DNA from: Thermoplasmata archaeon
GTDB taxonomy: Archaea > Thermoplasmatota > Thermoplasmata > Lutacidiplasmatales > UBA184
Assembly: GCA_021828715.1 (NCBI GenBank)
Contig: JAJZDF010000055.1
Coordinates: 1-5,635, forward strand
Direction: 5' to 3'
DNA length: 5,635 bases
Part shown: positions 1 to 5,635 of the stretch, piece after piece
Numbering within the stretch: position 1 is the first letter of the stretch
Layout of the letters: every line of letters begins with the position of its first letter
The notes under the pieces: model-generated
What the model saw: only the letters and a program-made list of their open reading frames with translations
Told to the model about the DNA's origin: nothing
Database searches by the model: none
Position numbers and translations under genes: made by a program

Positions 1-793
1 GCGAGGTCTCGGGGTAGCCGGGGCTCCGCTCGAGCGCCGCCTGGGCCATCACCTCCGCGGCACGAACGGTCTTGTGGTAGTAGACGGTCTGGTACATCAA
101 CGCCCGACCGACCAGGAACCCTTCGACCGCCCCCCGGCCTTTCTCGGCAAACGCGACCCGGCGGCCGGCCCGGCCCAGCGTCTGGAGGATCCGGACCGCG
201 TCGATCGCGCCGTGCGCGACGCCCGTGTAGTGCGCATCCCGCTGGAGGTAATCGATCCGGTCGGCGTCGACGGCGCCGTGAAGGAGGCCCCCCCACCAGC
301 GGCCCGTACCTGCGGCGCCCGCCGGGTCGACCAGGTCGGCGACCTCGCGGGGGCGGAGGCCGTGCCGCTCGAGAAGATGGGGGACCTCCTCCGAGGCTCC
401 GGGTTCGGTCCCGAGGATCCGCGCGCGGGAGAGCCGCTCGTGGCCATGACCGAGGACCTCCTGCATCGACGGGTCGAACGTGTGGGAGAACGGACCGTGG
501 CCGAGGTCGTGGAGCAACGCGCCGGCGCGCACCAGCGCCCGGGCCGGCGGATCGAGGCCGAGCTGGTCGGCCATCTGGCCCGCGACCCAGTACGTCCCGA
601 GTGAATGCTCGAGCCGGGTGTGGTTCGCCCCCGGGAAGACCAGGTGGGCAAAGCCGGTCTGCCGGATCCCCCAGAGCCGCTGGAACAGGGCCGTGTTGAC
701 GAGCGCCAGCGCGGCGGCATCGAGGACGACGGTCCCGTGGACCGGGTCGAAGATCGACTTGCGGGGGACGGGAGCGCGCGTCGCGCGGGCCAC
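1..793 (-). CDS. HD-superfamily phosphohydrolase (SAMHD1/dGTPase-like, COG1078 type), partial at the left edge
   Basis: The family hydrolyses phosphoesters with a metal-bound HD site, and several members are dNTP triphosphohydrolases; the substrate here is not shown. Numbered from GTG 793, I see IFDPVHG at residues 14-20 (the usual family N-terminus), then FPGANHTRLEHSLG with R60 and H63, then LLHDLGHGPFSH with H95, D96, H99 and H104. DADRIDYLQRD follows with D178, R179, Y182 and D186. These match the human SAMHD1 metal ligands H167, H206, D207 and D311 and the K312, Y315 and D319 positions. About 264 codons are visible; family members are commonly 400-500 residues, so the C-terminal part lies outside the window. 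The frame stays open upstream, with alternative starts at TTG 871 and GTG 913. I chose GTG 793 because it leaves a normal short leader before IFDPVHG and has a TATA-like element 28 bases upstream. Family call is confident; the start is not. Confidence 0.93.
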   Translation of the reverse strand, partial: MARATRAPVPRKSIFDPVHGTVVLDAAALALVNTALFQRLWGIRQTGFAHLVFPGANHTRLEHSLGTYWVAGQMADQLGLDPPARALVRAGALLHDLGHGPFSHTFDPSMQEVLGHGHERLSRARILGTEPGASEEVPHLLERHGLRPREVADLVDPAGAAGTGRWWGGLLHGAVDADRIDYLQRDAHYTGVAHGAIDAVRILQTLGRAGRRVAFAEKGRGAVEGFLVGRALMYQTVYYHKTVRAAEVMAQAALERSPGYPETS

Positions 794-816
794 GACCCGT
801 CGGAGGCGCGCGGACG

Positions 817-824
817 GATAAGGG
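817..824 (-). promoter_or_regulatory. Candidate archaeal TATA element for the HD hydrolase gene
   Basis: On the minus strand these bases read CCTTATCC, one of the few AT-containing islands in this GC-rich stretch. Its centre lies about 28 bases before GTG 793, the spacing expected between an archaeal TATA box and the first base of a leaderless transcript. No Shine-Dalgarno-like GGAGG or GGTG precedes the GTG. If the true start is TTG 871 or GTG 913, this element is inside the gene and meaningless. Moderate to low confidence. Confidence 0.35.
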
Positions 825-874
825 ACGCCGGGCGGGTAACGGAGGGGGTCCGCCGGACCGTATGGAGCCAATGG

Positions 875-880
875 TTTATC
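875..880 (+). promoter_or_regulatory. Candidate archaeal TATA element for the TPR gene
   Basis: The plus strand reads TTTATC, within ATGGTTTATCAC, the most AT-rich island between the two genes. Its centre is about 28 bases before ATG 906, matching the -26/-27 location of archaeal TATA boxes if transcription begins at or next to the ATG. No Shine-Dalgarno-like sequence precedes the ATG, which fits a leaderless mRNA. On the opposite strand the same bases read GATAAA and could also serve leftward transcription, which would then begin near 850. Confidence 0.45.
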
Positions 881-884
881 ACGC

Positions 885-906
885 TCGGCGGGCTGCTGCC
901 CGCCGA
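885..906. repeat. Perfect inverted repeat abutting the TPR start codon
   Basis: Arms TCGGCGGGC (885-893) and GCCCGCCGA (898-906) are perfect reverse complements separated by TGCT. The last base of the right arm is the A of ATG 906. It lies just downstream of the TTTATC element. With a leaderless transcript it would be a DNA site covering about -21 to +1, placed like a repressor operator. With a longer leader it would fold into a GC-rich hairpin that hides the start codon. In 70% GC DNA some chance palindromes are expected, but nine paired bases exactly at the start is notable. Confidence 0.5.
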
Positions 907-3900
907 TGTCCACGCCGGCGAGCGAACGCGCGGTCTCCCCGGCCCCGGGCGCCGCGGCCGCCGACGAACTCCGGCGGATGTACCGCGAGGCGGCGAGTGC
1001 CGAAGCCTCCCCCGAGCGCGAGCAGTACGTCTCTCGGCTGAAGCACTTCCTTGCCGAGGCCGAAGCCCACGCGGGCATCCTGGGGCCGCTCGGGGACGAG
1101 TTCGGCCCGATCCTGGACGAGACCGCGATGGCCCTGTACCGGGCCGGGCAGCCGGCGCTCGCCCGACACGCCGTCGACCTCGGCCTCTCCCTCCAGCCGG
1201 GATCGGTCGCCCTCCTCCACCACAAGGCGCTCGTCCTGCTGGCGCAGAACGACGACCTCCCCCAGGTCGTGACCCTCGTCGAACGGGCCCTCGTCGCCAA
1301 CCCCCGGGACCGTTCGTTGTGGGCGACGAAGGGGGACGCCCTCCGACTCTTGAACCGGCCGAACGAGGCCGCGGAAGCGTACCTCCGGGCCCAGGAGCTC
1401 GAGACCGGTTCCATGCAGTTCGTGGACCGGGCGCTGAAGCTCGTCCCCGATGATGCCGCGGCGCTCCGGATGAAGATCGGTCTCGCCCAGTCGCTCGGCG
1501 GGGAGGCCGGTGCCCTCGAGGCCGCCGACGAGCTCCTCAAGGCTTCGCCGAACGACGCGGGCCTCCGCGGCGCCCGGGCGCGGCTGCTCGCCGCCCTCGG
1601 CCGGCCCGCGGACGCCCTCGCCGCCCTCGATGCGGCCCGTTCCGCCGGGTTCGCGGACCCGGACGCCCCGCTCCTCCGTCTCCGCATCCTCTTCGACCTG
1701 GGCCGGGATGCCGAGGGGTCGGTCACGGCGAAGGAGATGCTGGAACGGAACCCCCCGCCCGGTACGGAGGCACTCGCGGAGATCGCCCGGCTCACGACCG
1801 ACCGGGCCCCGGAGGTCTCCCTGCGGGCCCGGGAGCGGCTCGCAGAGTCCGACCCCCGGAACCTCCAGAACCTGCAGGCGTTGCGCGCGCTGGCGGTCCG
1901 GCTCGACGAGCCGGGGATCGCCCTCGCGGCGTGCCGGACGCTCCTCCAGATCCAGCCGGACCACCTCGAGGCGCTCGGAGGGGTCGCCGAGTTCGAGGCG
2001 GTCGCCGGACGGCCCGACGGGGCGCTGGAGGCGTACCGCACCCTCGCCCGGGTCCATCCGCAGGCGGTCGCCGAGCTGCGGCGGGCGCTCGAGCTTTCGC
2101 GTCGGCTCGGACGGGAGGCCGACGTGCGGGCGTTCGCTACGGCGATCCTCGCCGAGGAGCCGGGCGACGTTCCGGCGCAGCTCGAGCTCGCCCGGGCCCT
2201 CGCCGCCGAGGGCAATGCCCCCGGAGCCCTCGCGATCTACGACGCGCTCCTCGCCGCCCACCCGGGGCAGCTTCCGTACCTCCTCGAGAAGCGCCAGGTC
2301 CTCTCCCAGAGCCCCGACCCGGGCCAGCTCGCGCCGGTGCTGGACGAGCTGTTCCGCCTCGACCCGACACGGACCGACGTGGCGGTCGAGCGGGGGAACC
2401 TCGCGCTCGCCCTCGCCTACGCGGAGCCCGAGCACTCCGATGCGCGGGACCGGGCGGCGCGCACCGCGCTCGTTTCCTACGAGCGGGCGTCGAGCGATCC
2501 CGATGCCGCGGCCGTTGCGGAGCTCGGGATCGCCCGGGCGTCCCGGCTCGTCGGAGACCTCGAGCGGGCGGTCCGATCCTACCGCTCGTTCCTCGACCGA
2601 GCGGGGAATACGGCCCGGAACGACGTCCGGAAGGAGCTCGCGCAAGCGCTCCAGGACTCCGGCCGTTTCACGGCCGCCCTCGAACTCTACTTTGGCGCGC
2701 TCGGCGGCGGGAGCGAGGACCCGGAGATCCGCTGGGGGGCGGTGGAGGTCCTGGACCATCTCAACGACGACCGGCGGGCGCTTCAACTCTTGGAGGGGCT
2801 GCTGCGGCAGGACCCGCAGAATCCGCTCTACCTCCGCCGGCTCGGCCAGATCCTGCTCCGGGCCGGACGGCGGGACCAAGCGATGCAGGCCCTCCAGCGG
2901 GCGGTCGCCGGGGCCGAAGGGGACTCGCATCCGTTCTTCGAGGTCGCCGAGGCGCTCCGCGTCCAGGGGGCCTACGCCGACGCGGTCGACTACTTCAAGC
3001 GGGGTCTCGCGGTCGATCCCAAGAACCGCCACGGCCGGGTCGCCCTCGCCGAGACGCTCGTCCTCGCCGGGCAGCATTCCGAATCGATCCAGATCACCGA
3101 TCCCCTCCTCAAGGAGGACCCGAACGATGTCGCCGCATGGAAGGTCCGCGCCGACGCCTGGCGCGCTCTCGGCCGGCCCGCGGAGGTGCTCTACTCCCTG
3201 AAGGCGATCCTCCTGCTCGAGCCGGAGGATCCGACCTCCCTCCTCGAGAAATACCGTCTCCACCATGACGCCGGGGAGAGCCGCGACGCGTTCGAGGCGC
3301 TGACGCGGCTCCTCGGGACGGCCGCGCCGGAGGCCCACGACGCGAATCTCCATCTGGAGCGCGGCGACCTGGCGGCCCGGCTCGGCCTCACGGAGGAGGC
3401 GAGCCGGTCGTACGAGCGGGCGGCGGAGATCGACCCGGCGCTGCTCCCCGAGATCGCGATGCGGCGCGCCCGGCTCCGCCTGGCCGCGGGGCGGCCGGAC
3501 CTCGCTCTCGAGGTCTTGGAGCACGGGCCCGCCGGGACGGCACCCCCGGAAGCGACCACGGGCCTCCTCCTGCTGCGGGCCGAGATCCTGACGGCGCTCG
3601 AGCGCCCCTCCGAGGCGCGTGCCGCCTACGAGGAGGCGCTGGCCCGGGACCCGAAGTCTCCGGTCGCGCTCGCCGGGGTGGGCCGAACCCTGATCGACGA
3701 GGGACGGCACGCCGAGGCGGCCGACTACCTCCGTCGGGCGCTGGCGAAGGGTCCTCCGCACGAGCCGGCGTATCTCCTGCTGGCCGAGGCGGAGAGCGGC
3801 ACCGGCCACCTGGAGCGGGCCGAGGAGGTGCTCCTCCAGGGAACGGCCGCCCTCCCGAAGGGCGCCGCGCTCTGGGCCCGGCTCGGAGAGGTCGGGATCG

Positions 3901-5522
3901 CCCGGCAGAATTGGAACGGGGCCGCCACCGCCTACCAACACGCCCTCGCCCTCACGCCGACCGCCGTACCGACGTTGATGCGGGCGGGGTTCGTGGCCGA
4001 GCGGCAGGAGCACCCCAACGAGGCGCTCGCCTTCTACGAACGGGCGACGGAGAGCGAGCCGCAGAACCCTCAGGCGTGGACGAGCCGGGGGCTCGCCCTC
4101 CTCGCCACCGGCCGTCCTCAGGAGGCGGCCACGTCGTTCGACCGGGCCCTGGCCCTGGATTCCGACTTCGCGGCAGCGAAGGACGGCCGCAAGCTCGCGG
4201 TCGAGAAGACCCGCGACCAGCAGGTGCAGCGGTATGGACGGGAAGCCCTGCTGCTCGAGGCCCGGCTCCACCGGCCGCTGACGAAGAACGATCTGTTCGT
4301 CACGCTCCACGTCCCGTTCGAGTTCCTCGAGCCGGTCCTGGCGGCGATCGGCCAGAACCCTCCGATCGCCCTGGACCGCCTGTCGGCGGAAGAGGTCCAC
4401 GAGCTCGAGAACGGGTCGTACCACCTGATCACCGCCGCCCTCGAGCGCCGCCCTCCCGGCATCGAGCACCGCGGCCTCACGCTCGCCGACGTGGCGGTCC
4501 TCTCGCCGCCGTCGGCATCGCTCGAGCAGCTCGCCCGGCTCTTCGGCTACCTGCGCGCCGTCCTGGAGGCCGACCTCCGGGCGGAGAACCTCGAACTCGC
4601 GCCCGACGTCCAGGAGCTGGCGCGTCGGGCCCTCGTCCTCCCTCCCGAGCAGCGGAGCCTCTTCCAGCTCGTCCGGACGCTCCGCGTCGGGATCTACAAG
4701 GCGCGCCTCATCAAGGTCGTGGAGGAGGCGGGGACGACCGTCCGCGCTCCGCTCCCGACGCTCGACCTGGCCGCCTACGGTCCCGAGTTCCGGGCGAGCG
4801 CCACCCCGAGCGACGAGGGCCCGGCCGAGGGGGCCGACCACGACGGGGAGCGGTTCTTCGCCCCCGAGATCGCTCCGGCGGCCCCGGCGGGGGCCCCGCC
4901 TCCGCAGGGGACCCCCCCCGGGGCCGCCTCCCCGGCCGGCAGCCGCTCCGCAGGCGCCGGCACCTCTCCGGGGGTGGCCCGCTGCGTCGCCTGCGGCGGG
5001 ATCGCGTCGGTGCGGCATGCGTGCGGCGCGACACTCTGCCAGCATTGCATCGGCCAGTTTCCCCGGTGTCCGAAGTGCGGCGACCCGGTGGGCCCGACGT
5101 CTGCCGCCCCCTTGGGCGGGACGCCAGCGACCGCGCCCCCCGGCGCGTCCCCGCCGGCGCAGTCCGGCCACGCCCCCGGCGCCCTCCGTTCGGTCTTCGG
5201 GCGCGGGAAGGAGAAGCTCGGTGGGAAGGCGACGCCGGGGGCGGCCCCTCCGGCCCGCCCGGTCGTCCCGGCCCACGGGCACGGCCCGAACGGGCCGGCC
5301 GCCGCACCGTCGGCCGGCAAGGCAACGGGGCCTACCGGGGTCCCCGGACCGACCGGTTCCCGCGCCGCCTCCTCCCCGCCGAAGGCTTCGGCCCCCGCGG
5401 GGTCCGCCCCCTCCGGCAAGGAGGCGAAGGCGCCGACGAAGGCGGTACCCGAACCGCCGGCCCCACCGACGGCGGGCGCGCGCTCCCGACGGGACAAGGC
5501 CGACGACGAGCCCCGTCTGTGA
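906..5522 (+). CDS. Giant TPR-repeat protein with C-terminal RING-like zinc module
   Basis: A 1538-residue protein, probably a cytosolic scaffold binding protein partners; no signal peptide, membrane segment or enzyme motif is visible. Residues 1-30 are Ala/Pro-rich. Residues about 75-1098 form a solenoid of more than twenty degenerate TPR-like units with the A-x3-G-x4-A and Tyr/Ala-Leu-x4-P pattern, most regular after about residue 620 (for example RPNEAAEAYLRAQELE early and HPNEALAFYERATESEPQNP late). Residues about 1100-1285 are a predicted helical region I do not recognise, with RPLTKNDLFVTLHVPFEFLE and GIYKARLIKVVEEA. A Pro/Ala/Gly linker leads to a 7-Cys zinc module at 1360-1391, then a 146-residue Pro/Ala/Gly/Lys tail with a basic RSVFGRGKEKLGGKA patch at 1428-1442 and a collagen-like GPTGVPGPTG. 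ATG 906 is the first in-frame ATG and sits 28 bases after a TATA-like element; M25 (978) is a less likely start. It is divergent from the HD gene. Real coding sense is supported by TPR periodicity and G/C-ending codons. TPR assignment is firm; function is unknown. Confidence 0.95.
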   Translation: MSTPASERAVSPAPGAAAADELRRMYREAASAEASPEREQYVSRLKHFLAEAEAHAGILGPLGDEFGPILDETAMALYRAGQPALARHAVDLGLSLQPGSVALLHHKALVLLAQNDDLPQVVTLVERALVANPRDRSLWATKGDALRLLNRPNEAAEAYLRAQELETGSMQFVDRALKLVPDDAAALRMKIGLAQSLGGEAGALEAADELLKASPNDAGLRGARARLLAALGRPADALAALDAARSAGFADPDAPLLRLRILFDLGRDAEGSVTAKEMLERNPPPGTEALAEIARLTTDRAPEVSLRARERLAESDPRNLQNLQALRALAVRLDEPGIALAACRTLLQIQPDHLEALGGVAEFEAVAGRPDGALEAYRTLARVHPQAVAELRRALELSRRLGREADVRAFATAILAEEPGDVPAQLELARALAAEGNAPGALAIYDALLAAHPGQLPYLLEKRQVLSQSPDPGQLAPVLDELFRLDPTRTDVAVERGNLALALAYAEPEHSDARDRAARTALVSYERASSDPDAAAVAELGIARASRLVGDLERAVRSYRSFLDRAGNTARNDVRKELAQALQDSGRFTAALELYFGALGGGSEDPEIRWGAVEVLDHLNDDRRALQLLEGLLRQDPQNPLYLRRLGQILLRAGRRDQAMQALQRAVAGAEGDSHPFFEVAEALRVQGAYADAVDYFKRGLAVDPKNRHGRVALAETLVLAGQHSESIQITDPLLKEDPNDVAAWKVRADAWRALGRPAEVLYSLKAILLLEPEDPTSLLEKYRLHHDAGESRDAFEALTRLLGTAAPEAHDANLHLERGDLAARLGLTEEASRSYERAAEIDPALLPEIAMRRARLRLAAGRPDLALEVLEHGPAGTAPPEATTGLLLLRAEILTALERPSEARAAYEEALARDPKSPVALAGVGRTLIDEGRHAEAADYLRRALAKGPPHEPAYLLLAEAESGTGHLERAEEVLLQGTAALPKGAALWARLGEVGIARQNWNGAATAYQHALALTPTAVPTLMRAGFVAERQEHPNEALAFYERATESEPQNPQAWTSRGLALLATGRPQEAATSFDRALALDSDFAAAKDGRKLAVEKTRDQQVQRYGREALLLEARLHRPLTKNDLFVTLHVPFEFLEPVLAAIGQNPPIALDRLSAEEVHELENGSYHLITAALERRPPGIEHRGLTLADVAVLSPPSASLEQLARLFGYLRAVLEADLRAENLELAPDVQELARRALVLPPEQRSLFQLVRTLRVGIYKARLIKVVEEAGTTVRAPLPTLDLAAYGPEFRASATPSDEGPAEGADHDGERFFAPEIAPAAPAGAPPPQGTPPGAASPAGSRSAGAGTSPGVARCVACGGIASVRHACGATLCQHCIGQFPRCPKCGDPVGPTSAAPLGGTPATAPPGASPPAQSGHAPGALRSVFGRGKEKLGGKATPGAAPPARPVVPAHGHGPNGPAAAPSAGKATGPTGVPGPTGSRAASSPPKASAPAGSAPSGKEAKAPTKAVPEPPAPPTAGARSRRDKADDEPRL
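4983..5081 (+). other. RING-like (treble-clef) zinc module within the TPR protein
   Basis: The coded residues 1360-1392 contain C1360-x2-C1363, x9, C1373-x4-C1378-x2-C1381, x6, C1388-x2-C1391. H1371 and H1380 are also inside. The order resembles a RING finger, where CGH-x2-C-x2-C is typical, but the usual His after CG is Ala (CGATLCQHC). The eighth ligand would then have to be H1371 or H1380, or one site would be incomplete. These seven cysteines are all but one of those in the protein, the other being C343 in the solenoid. It could also be a B-box-like or double zinc-ribbon fold. Zinc binding is likely; ubiquitin-ligase activity is not shown. Confidence 0.75.
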
Positions 5523-5635
5523 ACGCAGCTCTCGTATCCATTAGCCGTCCACCGGTCTGAGCAGCGTCCCTAATGGGGATACCCGCAGGCGCAACGTTTG
5601 CCAGGACCTGCGCCTTCCGTACGGGTCTGGCGGTT
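5523..5635. other. 3' gap with two undecided short open frames
   Basis: Two frames run off the right edge. On the minus strand, 5635 down to TAG 5572-5570 encodes 21 residues ending GPGKRCACGYPH, which would be the C-terminus of a convergent gene with a CxC motif. On the plus strand, ATG 5573 opens MGIPAGATFARTCAFRTGLA and stays open to the edge, which would be an N-terminus. The two use the same bases in antisense register, so at most one is likely real. Both have more A/T-ending codons than the neighbouring genes, which argues against either. A short GGCGCA/TGCGCC repeat (5588-5593 and 5609-5614) and the palindrome CCGTACGG (5617-5624) are also present. I recognise no RNA gene or T-rich terminator. 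Confidence 0.3.
5534..5582. repeat. Imperfect inverted repeat after the TPR gene
   Basis: GTATCC-ATTAG (5534-5544) faces CTAAT-GG-GGATAC (5570-5582), giving 11 paired bases with a two-base bulge and a 25-base loop. It starts 12 bases after the TPR stop codon. It could be a 3'-end hairpin or a paired protein-binding site. There is no following T-run, so it is not a canonical terminator. The arms are the most AT-containing sequence in this gap. Confidence 0.45.

Noticed and set aside
74..604. A 176-codon plus-strand frame opposite the HD gene
   Set aside because: It is the in-register antisense of the HD hydrolase and has no recognisable domain.
97..882. A 261-codon minus-strand frame starting at ATG 882
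   Set aside because: Its product is Ser/Arg/Pro/Thr-rich low-complexity sequence, and it overlaps the HD hydrolase in a different frame that carries all the family motifs.
1510..3201. Long out-of-frame plus-strand frames inside the TPR gene (also 1931-3268 and 3911-5560)
   Set aside because: Their products are Arg/Ser/Pro or Arg/Gly/Ala-rich translations typical of shifted frames in high-GC genes, and they lack plausible starts.
879..5282. A 1,467-codon antisense open frame on the minus strand
   Set aside because: It is in exact codon register with the TPR gene and is open only because that gene lacks TTA, CTA and TCA. Its translation is Arg/Gly/Glu/Leu-rich without domains, while the sense frame has clear TPR periodicity and a zinc module.
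5325..5360. Collagen-like repeat from GPTGVPGPTG
   Set aside because: Only about three Gly-x-y triplets occur inside a generally Pro/Ala/Gly-rich tail, too few to call a collagen domain.
5523..5635. Possible tRNA or other structured RNA in the 3' gap
   Set aside because: Small stems exist (GGCGCA/TGCGCC, CCGTACGG), but there is no T-loop GTTCRA motif, no acceptor stem pairing and no cloverleaf spacing on either strand.

Overview
The window is GC-rich (roughly 70% by eye, not counted) and compactly coded. It holds two main genes transcribed divergently from a gap of about 110 bases, then a short 3' gap. I think it comes from an archaeon. The start regions lack clear Shine-Dalgarno sequences. 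TATA-like elements sit about 27-28 bases before the chosen start codons, as in leaderless archaeal transcripts. The large TPR protein carries a Cys-rich zinc module. High GC without the strongly acidic proteome of haloarchaea would fit a terrestrial high-GC Thermoplasmatota lineage, but that placement is inference and low confidence.

Bases 1-793 (minus strand) are the N-terminal part of an HD-superfamily phosphohydrolase of the SAMHD1/dGTPase-like type (COG1078-like). It is cut off by the left window edge. All the visible metal-site and phosphate-site motifs are intact.

Bases 794-905 are the divergent promoter region. It carries a TTTATC element for the rightward gene, a CCTTATCC element for the leftward gene, and a perfect 9-bp inverted repeat whose right arm ends on the A of the rightward ATG.

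Bases 906-5522 (plus strand) encode one giant 1538-residue protein. About 1,100 residues form a TPR solenoid. A conserved-looking helical region that I cannot assign follows, then a Pro/Ala/Gly linker, a 7-Cys RING-like zinc module, and a low-complexity Pro/Ala/Gly/Lys tail. It has no signal peptide or membrane segment, so it is probably a cytosolic scaffold. The combination of a long TPR solenoid and a RING-like treble clef is the most interesting item here.

Bases 5523-5635 hold an imperfect inverted repeat and two short competing open frames that run off the right edge. Neither can be decided from this window. Nothing in the sequence ties the HD enzyme and the TPR protein together functionally beyond their shared divergent promoter region. 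I see no tRNA, rRNA, CRISPR array or mobile element.
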